From: an uncultured Acetatifactor sp.
GTDB lineage: Bacteria; Bacillota; Clostridia; Lachnospirales; Lachnospiraceae
Direction: 5' to 3'
Length of the DNA: 64,000 bases
NCBI GenBank assembly: GCA_910586485.1
Contig: CAJUIA010000007.1
Coordinates: forward strand, 62,001 to 126,000
The translations under genes were made by a program, and so were the position numbers. Below are positions 34,153 to 42,630 of the stretch, one piece after another (the first letter of the stretch is position 1; each line of letters starts with the position of its first letter). Under the pieces are notes generated by a model, which was not told the origin of the DNA, made no database searches, and saw only the letters and a list, made by a program, of their open reading frames with translations.

Positions 34153-35472
34153 CTATTTTACGGCGTCTCCAAACACACCCCTCACGAGCTCCCAGCAGTA
34201 ATCCAGTGAAAAGCTTTCGTCCTGCTTCAAAATCTCATTATGCGCCGCCAGCTCTTCCGTATATTCCGAAAGAGGATAAACCGTTACGCCACCAAAGCCC
34301 TTTTCCAAATGACAGACCACAGGCAGCACTCCATAATCCGTAATTACAGCCTCCCCGTTTTCATCCAGACCAATGGTTACCTGTGCCATTCCTCCCACCA
34401 TACGGTTGGATACGCCTGCCCCGGTGCCGGAGGTCCAGTTGACAAAATTTCCCAGAGAATAATAAACAAGCGCCTGATTTCCATTTTCGGAGGTGATCTG
34501 CGCTATGGGCTCTATCACATGAGGATGGGTGCCCAAGATTAAATCCGCGCCGTTATCAACAAAAATTTGGGCCCAGCTTTCCTGGCTTTTTACCTGCTCC
34601 AGTACATACTCCTTTCCCCAATGGGGACAGACCACCACAAAATCCGCAAGCTCCTGCGCGCGCTGCAGATCGTCGATTACCCGCTCCTTTTCAAGCAGAT
34701 TCACCGCATAAGGCATATCCTCCGGCAGTGAAATTCCGTTTGTGCCGTAGGTATAATTTAAAATGGCAATACGGATTCCCTGCTGCTCATACACATAGAT
34801 TTCCTGCTGTGATTCCCTGCTGTCGTGAATGCCCAGCACCGGCGTGTCCGGATAATTCTCCCGCCAGAAGGACAGGCAATTTAAAAGTCCCTGCTTTCCC
34901 TTATCCAGGGCATGGTTGGTAGCGTGCAGCACTATATCGAAGCCGGCCTCCATCAAGGCATCCCCCAGCTCGTAAGGCGCATTAAAGGACGGATAACCGG
35001 ACACCCCAAGCTCCGCGCCGTCGATGATGACCTCCTGATTTACCAGAGCCACATCCGCACCCTGAATTTCCTCTTTTAGATTAGCAAAAACTGCACTGAA
35101 ATCATAGCTGCCCTCCGGCGTCCTTCCGCTTTCCGCCAAGGGCGTATGCAGCAGAATATCTCCCACCATCACCAGCCGTATTTCCGGCGGCTGAGGGTCC
35201 TCCGGGGCCGGCTCCGGCGTCGGTCCTGTTTCCGGCGGCTGAGCTGGTATTGATAATGCTTCCTGCGGCTCTGAAGCAGATTCTTCTGCTTTCGGCTGAC
35301 TTTGTTCCGCGGCCGAATCCAACTCTCCTGCCTGTGAAAATGCTGTTTCCGAAGAAATTGGCACTTCCGGCACTTCACCCTGCACCGGCCCGCCGCAGCC
35401 TGAGCCTGTAAGTAACGCCAATGACAGAAGCAAACAAAGGTATGCACTTTTGGATTTCATTCTGTATTTCAT
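34153..35472 (-). CDS. CapA-like metallophosphoesterase-fold lipoprotein
   Basis: 439 residues. The signal peptide ends in lipobox TGSGC. A Pro/Glu/Ser linker covers about 28-95. The PGA_cap domain begins LVMVGDILLHTPLAESG and includes LVNQEVIID, HATNHALDKGKQGL and LGTHPHVIEP, the metal-binding signatures of CapA/PgsA proteins. In Bacillus such proteins act in polyglutamate capsule synthesis; no capsule partners (capB, capC) are here, so the function is open. Confidence 0.9.
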   Translation of the reverse strand: MKYRMKSKSAYLCLLLSLALLTGSGCGGPVQGEVPEVPISSETAFSQAGELDSAAEQSQPKAEESASEPQEALSIPAQPPETGPTPEPAPEDPQPPEIRLVMVGDILLHTPLAESGRTPEGSYDFSAVFANLKEEIQGADVALVNQEVIIDGAELGVSGYPSFNAPYELGDALMEAGFDIVLHATNHALDKGKQGLLNCLSFWRENYPDTPVLGIHDSRESQQEIYVYEQQGIRIAILNYTYGTNGISLPEDMPYAVNLLEKERVIDDLQRAQELADFVVVCPHWGKEYVLEQVKSQESWAQIFVDNGADLILGTHPHVIEPIAQITSENGNQALVYYSLGNFVNWTSGTGAGVSNRMVGGMAQVTIGLDENGEAVITDYGVLPVVCHLEKGFGGVTVYPLSEYTEELAAHNEILKQDESFSLDYCWELVRGVFGDAVK

Positions 35473-35516
35473 ATTTTTTATCCTAATAAGAAATAACTAT
35501 TGAATTCTGTTTATTC

Positions 35517-36194
35517 CTATCGAACTTTTTCCTCCAGCGCAGTTCGTCCCTTACGGTGCAGCAAGCTCACTTCCCCGTACAGGCCATTATAAAACGCTGC
35601 CGCTGCAGCCTGCCTTTCCTTGGCCAGCTCCGCTGCTTTTTTCGTATAAAACTTTGAATATATGTTTTCCAGCTTATACTTATATTCCTGGAAAAAAGAC
35701 GGCTTTTCGTCCCCATCCCCGTCGGAAACCGATCCGTCAGGCCGCATAGAATACAGCGGCTCGGAAACAATTCCCTTGTAAATCAATGTCCTTGCAATGC
35801 CGATGGCTCCGGTCACGTCCAGCTTGTCCGCATCAAACAGGATTTTTGCCTCTATACTTTGGGGCGGATTTCCTTTTCTGTATCGGTGCGTCTGAATGCA
35901 CTGCCTTACCTGCTCCGCATACTCCCTGTCAAACCCATTTTTCACAAGGAAGTCAAAGGCCTTTTCGGCTCCTACAGCCGCATGACACAAGGCCGGATTC
36001 TCAAATTGCTCCTTCCTCCCAATGTCATGCAACAAACAGGCGGCAATCAATATATCGTAATTCACGTTATTTTCCGTTTCCGCAATTTCCAGCGCTCCAT
36101 ACAGCACACGGTACACATGCTCCTTATCATGGGCGCTGTCTTCCATACAGCTGAGCATAAACTGCTTAAATATATGATACGTTTCCCTGTTCAT
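35517..36194 (-). CDS. HD-domain phosphohydrolase
   Basis: 225 residues. The HD motif is complete: HDKEHVYRV, CLLHDIGRKE, a His in QTHRYRKGN, and D in LFDADKLDVTGA. This resembles YpgQ/YedJ-type nucleotide phosphohydrolases. Ribosome site GTGAGGAAC. It lies between the CapA-like gene and the adaptor gene. Confidence 0.88.
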   Translation of the reverse strand: MNRETYHIFKQFMLSCMEDSAHDKEHVYRVLYGALEIAETENNVNYDILIAACLLHDIGRKEQFENPALCHAAVGAEKAFDFLVKNGFDREYAEQVRQCIQTHRYRKGNPPQSIEAKILFDADKLDVTGAIGIARTLIYKGIVSEPLYSMRPDGSVSDGDGDEKPSFFQEYKYKLENIYSKFYTKKAAELAKERQAAAAAFYNGLYGEVSLLHRKGRTALEEKVR

Positions 36195-36241
36195 CCACTG
36201 TTCCTCACTGTTACACTCCTGATCTGCCGCTATTTACTGAT

Positions 36242-36257
36242 GATCTGCCGGCAGATC
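36242..36257. repeat. 16-base perfect palindrome GATCTGCCGGCAGATC
   Basis: A self-complementary 16-mer in the short gap after the adaptor gene, with a partial copy GATCTGCCGC 21 bases earlier. Could be a processing hairpin or binding site. Confidence 0.4.
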
Positions 36258-36259
36258 CT

Positions 36260-37669
36260 TCACTGCTCCCGGTACTGTATAAACTGATCGTCCGTAACCG
36301 ACGCCGCATCCAGCACGATATAATCATATACGTTCAAGCCGTATTTGGTATTGGACTTCACAATGGCATATTCGTCGTTCTGATACAGGATATTTACCTG
36401 CTTAAAATCCGCATAGCCCTTGTTCATATTATAAACGCCGATCAGAGTGGCCCGTTTGCTGATCACATATGTCTCCTGTCCGTCCAGCTTATATAAAATA
36501 TCCCCGGCATTTAAGACAGAGCTGTCCAGATAATACTCCTTTGATTCACTGGCATAATTATAAACCTCCACCTCCAGCAGCTCGCTGGAAATCGTCCCGT
36601 CCTCCAGGTAACACTGCCGCATGATACTGTCCCCGCCGTTATTTCCGCCCGGAATCAGAAAATCCTCCGGAATCAGGAAAAAATCCTTCTGCACAATAGA
36701 AGAAAGGGGGATCTTTAATCCGGTCTCATCCTCCACAATCAGCTCAACCTCCAGAAACCTGTCATTGATAAAGGTAATCATGGAATTGTTGAAATCCAGT
36801 CTAAGATAACTATTTCCGTCGGCGTTGGTAAGCATATACACCTTTCCCCAGGATTCATACTGATTCTTAAGGAAACGCACTTTTACATACTCTTCTTCCA
36901 GGAGCTTTGCTCCCTTGGCCGAATCTACGGGAATCACCAGGGACCAGTTTTCGCTGGTGCACAGCTTATATACTGGATCGTTTAATGCCATCAACGAATT
37001 ACTGAGCATCTGCTTTTTCTCGTAATTACTGTTTTTGGGATCCAGAATTTCTGCCGTTACATCCTGGGGTCTTAAGTCCTCATACCCGTCCACCCAGTAA
37101 GAAACAATGCCCGTAACCGGAGCATAGGAATAATTAATGATATTTACGGCGCCGCCGTTCATCTCACTGATATTTGCAAGCATATTTACATTTGCAAGCT
37201 TCAGCACCGTATTTTTCAAAGAATTTTTAAAGTCGTAGACGCTGGAATAATAAGCACTGTCATAGCTGTGGACAAAATTGACAATTTCACTGCGAAACTC
37301 GGAAAGATCCTTGTTGCTCAACGCATTTTGCCCCAGCTCAGCCGTGTTAAATTCTTCATTCAGTCTGCCTGTTTCGTCAACTATGTAAACCAGTCCGTTT
37401 TTTGCCAGCCGCTCTCCCTCTCTGGCATAATAATTTACATAACCCGCCGCCTGATTATACATTACGGTCTCGTCCCGGATGATAATCCCCCTGTAAACAT
37501 TATCAACCGCAAGAGAACCCTCCTGTACCTCATAGCGCACGATATGACCTGTCTGGAAATACATGATGACGCATACAATAACGTAGATAAAGATAACGCC
37601 GAAAATGATCATTCCAATATTTAAATTCAAAGGTTTTCTGTATTTTTTTATTTTATTTCCCTTTGCCAA
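36260..37669 (-). CDS. HlyD-like membrane adaptor protein
   Basis: 469 residues. A basic N-terminus and one transmembrane segment (about 18-38) precede a HlyD-type hairpin and barrel: VRYEVQEGSLAVDNVYRGII and YAREGERLAKNGLVYIVDE resemble biotinyl-lipoyl-like halves. The middle (about 110-190) is helical. In related Clostridia similar genes lie near sepF, but no export ATPase or permease is adjacent, so it may work in cell-envelope organisation rather than efflux. Confidence 0.75.
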   Translation of the reverse strand: MAKGNKIKKYRKPLNLNIGMIIFGVIFIYVIVCVIMYFQTGHIVRYEVQEGSLAVDNVYRGIIIRDETVMYNQAAGYVNYYAREGERLAKNGLVYIVDETGRLNEEFNTAELGQNALSNKDLSEFRSEIVNFVHSYDSAYYSSVYDFKNSLKNTVLKLANVNMLANISEMNGGAVNIINYSYAPVTGIVSYWVDGYEDLRPQDVTAEILDPKNSNYEKKQMLSNSLMALNDPVYKLCTSENWSLVIPVDSAKGAKLLEEEYVKVRFLKNQYESWGKVYMLTNADGNSYLRLDFNNSMITFINDRFLEVELIVEDETGLKIPLSSIVQKDFFLIPEDFLIPGGNNGGDSIMRQCYLEDGTISSELLEVEVYNYASESKEYYLDSSVLNAGDILYKLDGQETYVISKRATLIGVYNMNKGYADFKQVNILYQNDEYAIVKSNTKYGLNVYDYIVLDAASVTDDQFIQYREQ

Positions 37670-37687
37670 CCCTTTTACCGCCTCTAT

Positions 37688-37718
37688 ACAAAAGCCCCGG
37701 TGCTACCGAGGCTTTTGT
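37688..37718 (-). terminator. rho-independent terminator after the P-loop gene
   Basis: Arms 37688-37701 and 37705-37718 (ACAAAAGCC...GGCTTTTGT), one mismatch, 3-base loop. The minus-strand copy ends in TTTT. It lies 33 bases downstream of the P-loop gene stop. Confidence 0.8.
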
Positions 37719-37751
37719 TACTTTACGTTCGAAACATTTGTTTCGCTTTTT

Positions 37752-38171
37752 CTACAGAGAAATCAAAATCTTTTCTTTCAAACCTACAGGGAGTTCGGAC
37801 TCGTCCATGGAAATGCTTAATATAAAGCTCACATCAAACTTCTTACTCAAGGCTTCCAGCTTTTCAACGGCAGGCGTAATATCCTTGCCCTCCAAACATG
37901 CAATCTTTAAAAAACTGTCAAAATACATCTGCTGCAGATCATGATCCTGAGAGATGACCCCGCATACAAAGCCGATAAACTCACTGTCATTCTCAATCAT
38001 ATACTGAGACACATCAATCAGGCGCACCTTATTGTTCAGCTCGTACATATGCTTGGTACTTTTATCGAGGTATACGATATTGCCTGAAATTTCCTTTATC
38101 TCGCTATTCACTTTATCCAATAACTGCTTTGTCTTCCCCTTGCCCTTATTGCCTACAATTAATTGAACCAT
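37752..38171 (-). CDS. small P-loop ATPase-like protein, unknown role
   Basis: 139 residues. A Walker A-type loop lies at the very N-terminus (LIVGNKGKGKTKQLL). A hydrophobic strand (NIVYLDKST) and helices follow, ending in FILSISMDESELP, which could be the Walker B region with an Asp. No signal peptide or membrane segment. Conserved small ATPases of this shape are seen in Lachnospiraceae, but I cannot assign a function. Confidence 0.6.
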   Translation of the reverse strand: MVQLIVGNKGKGKTKQLLDKVNSEIKEISGNIVYLDKSTKHMYELNNKVRLIDVSQYMIENDSEFIGFVCGVISQDHDLQQMYFDSFLKIACLEGKDITPAVEKLEALSKKFDVSFILSISMDESELPVGLKEKILISL

Positions 38172-38240
38172 TGGAAACCCTCCTGTAGTAGTATGATACT
38201 TTAATTATAAGGGATATGCCTTCAAAAAACAACCCTATTC

Positions 38241-39227
38241 TTAAATCTCATTCAGTAAATCCGCCATTGTCACATACAACTCCTGTGTGGATGGGACTCC
38301 CAGCGTAACCGCTATGTAAGACGCCCCGTTTACGTCCTTCACCAGCAGAATCAGACAGTGTCCCGCCGCCCTGGTGGTGCCGGTTTTCCCGCCGATGACG
38401 GTTACATTTGCAGGAGCGTTATATCCTGATCCTGCCTTAAGAAACTGATTTGTGGTAGATTTGTCAAACTCCTTTTCCTTACCGTCCTTGTCATAATAAA
38501 TGGTCTGATACCCGGTCATATGAATAATCTCGTTAAAAATATCATATTTGACAGCCTCTTTAAAGATCAAGTACAGATCATAAGCCGTGGTATAATGATT
38601 GGGGTCCGTCAGGCCGTGAGGATTGGCAAAATGCGTATTGGTGGCTCCCAAACGGGCCGCCTCTTCATTCATCATCTCCACAAAACGGTCCACCGTACCG
38701 CCCACGTTTTCTGCAATCAGCAATGCCGCATCATTGGCCGAATAAACCAGAAGAATCCGCATGGCCTGATCCATGGTCATGCTGTCTCCGCTTTTTAATC
38801 CGCACAGTACCGCCCCGGATTCCGTTATATTCACTGCGTTTGAAGCAGTCAGCTTCTGATCCATGCTGCCGTATTTCAGTGCCACAAGTGCCGTCATTAT
38901 CTTTGTCAGACTTGCCGGATTCATGGTGGCATGAACGTTTTTTGCACACAGCACCTGATTGTCATTCAGCGAAAACAAAAGCGCCGCCGCAGCCTTGGAA
39001 ATATCTGCGTTCTCTGCAGCAACATCCTCCGTCACCACACAAAGGCCGGCGGAAAAAGGCGTAACCGTTCCGGTATCCAGTCCTGAAATCACATTAAAGC
39101 TGCTGATGCTGGAACCGGCGCTGTATGCCATGTCATAAGCAAGACCGCCGCAGCCTGTAAGCAGGAAGGACATGATTGTCAGCAGGCAGGTAAGCACTGC
39201 CCCATATCTTTTATTTGTACATTTCAC
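38241..39227 (-). CDS. D-alanyl-D-alanine carboxypeptidase, lipoprotein form
   Basis: 328 residues from a GTG that overlaps mgsA by 17 bases. Active-site motifs SLTK (NPASLTKIMTALVAL), SAN (VYSANDAAL) and KTG (IGGKTGTTRAAG) are all present. The signal sequence ends in LTGC, so it is membrane-held by a lipid, unlike most DacA/DacF enzymes, which use a C-terminal amphipathic helix. It trims peptidoglycan pentapeptides. Last gene of the cell-shape operon. Confidence 0.92.
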   Translation of the reverse strand: MKCTNKRYGAVLTCLLTIMSFLLTGCGGLAYDMAYSAGSSISSFNVISGLDTGTVTPFSAGLCVVTEDVAAENADISKAAAALLFSLNDNQVLCAKNVHATMNPASLTKIMTALVALKYGSMDQKLTASNAVNITESGAVLCGLKSGDSMTMDQAMRILLVYSANDAALLIAENVGGTVDRFVEMMNEEAARLGATNTHFANPHGLTDPNHYTTAYDLYLIFKEAVKYDIFNEIIHMTGYQTIYYDKDGKEKEFDKSTTNQFLKAGSGYNAPANVTVIGGKTGTTRAAGHCLILLVKDVNGASYIAVTLGVPSTQELYVTMADLLNEI

Positions 39228-39606
39228 GCCACTCTAGATCTCCTCTGTCAAGAGACTTAATCAACAGTTCTGCGCTGGCCAGATTGGTCGCCAGCGGAAT
39301 ATTATGTATATCGCAAAGCCTTACCACATTGTTCACATCCGGCTCATGCACCTTCGGTGTCAGCGGATCCCGCAGAAAAATCACCAGATCCATCTGATTA
39401 TGCTCGATCTGTGCGCCGATCTGTTGTTCGCCGCCAAGGTGGCCTGCCAGAAATTTGTGTATATTCAGATTCGTGACCTCTTCGATCAGACGGCCCGTAG
39501 TACCTGTGGCATACAAATCGTTTTTACTTAAAATACCCCTGTAAGCAATGCAGAAATTCTGCATCAGCTTCTTCTTTGAATCATGAGCAATCAGCGCAAT
39601 ATTCAT
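39211..39606 (-). CDS. mgsA: methylglyoxal synthase
   Basis: 131 residues. Motifs: LIAHDSKK, YATGTTGRLIEE, AGHLGGEQQIGAQI and FLRDPLTPKVHEPDV, including the catalytic Asp residues. It converts dihydroxyacetone phosphate to methylglyoxal plus phosphate. Position after rodA is typical for Clostridia. Confidence 0.97.
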   Translation of the reverse strand: MNIALIAHDSKKKLMQNFCIAYRGILSKNDLYATGTTGRLIEEVTNLNIHKFLAGHLGGEQQIGAQIEHNQMDLVIFLRDPLTPKVHEPDVNNVVRLCDIHNIPLATNLASAELLIKSLDRGDLEWREMYK

Positions 39607-39619
39607 AACTAGTCCCTCC

Positions 39620-40732
39620 CTATTTTGTCTTTTTAGCCTGAAGCCTGATGTTCAAAACAAACCCTATCCCCATAAACAAACTCATTACCGAAGTCAGCCC
39701 ATAGCTGACAAACGGAAGCGTCAAACCTGTATTCGGAAGGATGAATGTGGTAACACCTATATTTATGAAACCCTGAAAAGCAATCCATCCTCCCACACCG
39801 GCGGCGATGATCGTCCCCGCAAGATCCTTCGCACGCCTGGCTACTGAGATACATTCCAATGCAATCCCGAATATCAGCAAAATAACGGCAACGCTTCCCT
39901 TGAATCCAAATTCTTCCCCGATTACCGAAAAAATGAAATCCGTCTGCGCCTCGGAAATAAAATTACCGTTCTTAACCGAGGTGATCTCATTATTTTTGTA
40001 CCCTTTCCCGTCCAGCTGTCCCGAAGCAATGGCCGTCACCGAATTCAGCTGCTGGTATGCTTCCGCATCCCTGTACTCGTCCGGCTTTAAAAAGGCCAGA
40101 ATACGGTTGCGCTGAGAGTATGTCAACAGCTTGCTGTCCGGCTGTAATACAAGCGAGGTCAAAAGCGCCACCGTCGGTATGATAACCACCAGCACCCCGG
40201 CCACTACCTTCCAGCTGATCCCGCCCGCAAACATGATCACACAGAAAATGACAATCAACACAATGCTGGTAGACAGATCAGGCTGCTTATAAACCAGATA
40301 TAAGGGCAATGCCACAAGCAGGATACAACTGCCGATAATCATGACAGTATTCAGTTTCTTTCTATATTTCATAATAAACTGTGCAAAGAATAAAATCAAC
40401 AAAATTTTAGCGGTTTCTGAGGGTTGAAATCGAAGTCCGCCAATCTCCAGCCATCGCTGAGCCCCCAGGCGCCCTTCACTGCCCAAATATTTCACTGCCA
40501 GAAGCAGCGCCAGATTCACCGCGTACATCAGCCAGTTCAGCTTTAATATCCAGGTATAATTAAAAAAGGATATGACGAGCATCAGAACAGCGCCTGCCAC
40601 CACTCCTGCCAGCTGCCTGGTCTGGAGCGAAGGCTCAGCGCTTCCGATGGCCATGATGCCGATCATCGACAGCGCCAGCACCATGAACACTAATTTAAAA
40701 TCAAAGTCTCTCAACCTGAATCTTGTAAACAT
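39620..40732 (-). CDS. rodA: RodA, SEDS peptidoglycan glycosyltransferase
   Basis: 370 residues with ten or so hydrophobic segments. SEDS signatures: GGLRFQPSETAKILLILFFAQ, KQPDLSTSIVLI (catalytic Asp) and NTGLTLPFVSYGLTSVM. It polymerises glycan for elongation with PBP2, encoded upstream in the same operon. Confidence 0.95.
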   Translation of the reverse strand: MFTRFRLRDFDFKLVFMVLALSMIGIMAIGSAEPSLQTRQLAGVVAGAVLMLVISFFNYTWILKLNWLMYAVNLALLLAVKYLGSEGRLGAQRWLEIGGLRFQPSETAKILLILFFAQFIMKYRKKLNTVMIIGSCILLVALPLYLVYKQPDLSTSIVLIVIFCVIMFAGGISWKVVAGVLVVIIPTVALLTSLVLQPDSKLLTYSQRNRILAFLKPDEYRDAEAYQQLNSVTAIASGQLDGKGYKNNEITSVKNGNFISEAQTDFIFSVIGEEFGFKGSVAVILLIFGIALECISVARRAKDLAGTIIAAGVGGWIAFQGFINIGVTTFILPNTGLTLPFVSYGLTSVMSLFMGIGFVLNIRLQAKKTK

Positions 40733-40763
40733 GCCTACCTCAAATATTATCTTACCGCCAAAT

Positions 40764-41048
40764 TCAATGAAGAACCGTTTCCTTTATATTGCTCTGCATA
40801 TCGACTATGGGAATGCTCGCATAAAGGCTGGGCTTCGCCGTTCTTTCCGACTTGTTTCCCTTGGTATTTATCTGGATCTCCATATTATCTGCATCTATCT
40901 TCATGTATTTGGATATTACCTTGGCAATATCCGTCTTGATCAGCTCCATCATCTCCGGGGAGCAGTTCACCCTGTCGGAAATCAACAGGATCTTCAATCT
41001 GTCCTTGGCAATCTGGCAGGAGCTTTTTCTGCGAAAAAAGTTTCTCAT
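40764..41048 (-). CDS. minE: MinE
   Basis: 94 residues. KSSCQIAKDRLKILLISDRVN and PEMMELIKTDIAKVISKYMKI cover the anti-MinCD and dimerisation regions. GGGAGGAG precedes the start. It drives MinD oscillation. Its presence, rather than DivIVA/MinJ alone, indicates an oscillating Min system. Confidence 0.96.
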   Translation of the reverse strand: MRNFFRRKSSCQIAKDRLKILLISDRVNCSPEMMELIKTDIAKVISKYMKIDADNMEIQINTKGNKSERTAKPSLYASIPIVDMQSNIKETVLH

Positions 41049-41059
41049 TTTGCTCCTCC

Positions 41060-41881
41060 CTATATTTTGTGAAAGATTCCGCTCACCCTGGTCCAGAAAG
41101 AGATTCCCTTCTCAAAGTTTAAGAATGGCACCTCCTTCCCCTCAACCCGCTGTACCACGTTTGCATAAGCCTGTCCTGCAGGACTGGCGCCGCCCACAAG
41201 AGGCTCGCCCTGATTAGTGGATATTACCACGTTTTCGTCATCCGGTATGATGCCGATCAGGGGCACCGCCAGAATATCCACCACATCCTGGGCCGACATC
41301 ATGTCTCCCCGCCTTACCATATCCATGCGCAGCCGGTTGATAATCAGATCCATCTGCTTAAAACCGTTAGCCTCTAACAGCCCGATAATTCGGTCCGCGT
41401 CCCGGATGGCAGACACCTCCGGTGTGGTCACCACAAGCGCTCTGTCGGCCCCTGCAATGGCGTTCTGGAAGCCCTGCTCAATCCCGGCGGGACAATCTAA
41501 AATAATGTAATCAAACTGTTCCCGCAAATGCTCGATCACCTTGACCATCTGCCCCGGTGTCACCGAGGACTTATCCCTGGTCTGGGCAGACGGCATAAGA
41601 TAAAGTCCCGGATGGCGCTTATCGCGGATCAATGCCTGTTTTACCCGGCAGTTTCCCTCCACCACGTCCACCAGATTGTAGACGATACGATTTTCCAGTC
41701 CCATCACCACGTCAAGATTCCGCAGACCGATGTCCGTATCAATCAGACATACCTTTTTCCCAAGCTTTGCCAGACCCGTTCCAACGTTTGCAGATGTGGT
41801 GGTCTTGCCCACACCGCCTTTACCTGAAGTGACGACAATGACTTCGGAGCTTTTCTGCTCCTGGGAAAACTGATTTTCCAT
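41060..41881 (-). CDS. minD: MinD
   Basis: 273 residues from MENQFSQEQK, preceded by GGAGGAAC. The deviant Walker A VTSGKGGVGKTT and IDTDIGLRNLDVVMGLENR are diagnostic. An N-terminal extension of about 15 residues precedes the usual start. The C-terminal amphipathic helix (FWTRVSGIFHKI) gives membrane binding. Confidence 0.97.
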   Translation of the reverse strand: MENQFSQEQKSSEVIVVTSGKGGVGKTTTSANVGTGLAKLGKKVCLIDTDIGLRNLDVVMGLENRIVYNLVDVVEGNCRVKQALIRDKRHPGLYLMPSAQTRDKSSVTPGQMVKVIEHLREQFDYIILDCPAGIEQGFQNAIAGADRALVVTTPEVSAIRDADRIIGLLEANGFKQMDLIINRLRMDMVRRGDMMSAQDVVDILAVPLIGIIPDDENVVISTNQGEPLVGGASPAGQAYANVVQRVEGKEVPFLNFEKGISFWTRVSGIFHKI

Positions 41882-41925
41882 TTTCTGTTCCTCCATATAT
41901 TTTTGTCGTCATTCTGCCGAAGAGC

Positions 41926-42597
41926 CTAAAAGCCTTCCAGCAAATCTTTGGTAAGCGTCTCTATTGTTATCTTCTCGTTCTTTACGTATGCAATCTTCGG
42001 CTGTACCTTTGGGCGGATGCCCCATTTAGACTGCTTTGCAGTTGTTCTGTATTTGAAATCGCCGATCTTGATCTTTTCCGGCTCCATTTCAAGCGCTGCT
42101 ATAAAGGCATCGGGCTGTCCGTTTCCGCCTGCATAGGCCTCTCCGTAAAGTCCTCCTAAAATGATAATGTTTTTGGCACTGATGATGGCGCTTCCGGGAT
42201 AAACATCACCCAGTATGATAATGCTGTTCTCTGTCTCCAAAACCTCTTTGTTTTTTAAACTGCCCTTGAAAAACTGTCCGTCATCCGGCTTTGACAGCTT
42301 CTTCTCGGTATGGGCCAGGGCCTTGATGAATTTTTTATTGGTGGCATCGTCCTTACCCACAATGCAGATAATGACCAGGCTGCTGTTTTTTCTGATTGCA
42401 TCCAGAATCTGTATTTCTTCCGCTCCTGACACCTTTCTGTCTTCAATGGAAAGCGCCATGGAAGCATCTCCAAAAAAAGCCCGTGCCTCGGAAAACTTAT
42501 AGGCAATTTCCTCCAACAGCTCTTCAAAGGGCGCCTCTTTGTCTAAATGTAACGCGATTCCGTTCGGAAAACTTTTGATCAACACCAAATCCTTCAT
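41926..42597 (-). CDS. minC: MinC
   Basis: 223 residues from MKDLVLIKSF, preceded by GTGAGGAAC. The N-terminal FtsZ-inhibiting domain runs to about 105; the C-terminal beta-helix contains IIILGDVYPGSAIISAKNIIILGG and GQPDAFIAALEMEP. It inhibits FtsZ away from midcell. Confidence 0.96.
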   Translation of the reverse strand: MKDLVLIKSFPNGIALHLDKEAPFEELLEEIAYKFSEARAFFGDASMALSIEDRKVSGAEEIQILDAIRKNSSLVIICIVGKDDATNKKFIKALAHTEKKLSKPDDGQFFKGSLKNKEVLETENSIIILGDVYPGSAIISAKNIIILGGLYGEAYAGGNGQPDAFIAALEMEPEKIKIGDFKYRTTAKQSKWGIRPKVQPKIAYVKNEKITIETLTKDLLEGF

Positions 42598-42630
42598 CTG
42601 TTCCTCACTCTCCTGCATAAAGCCCATTCA

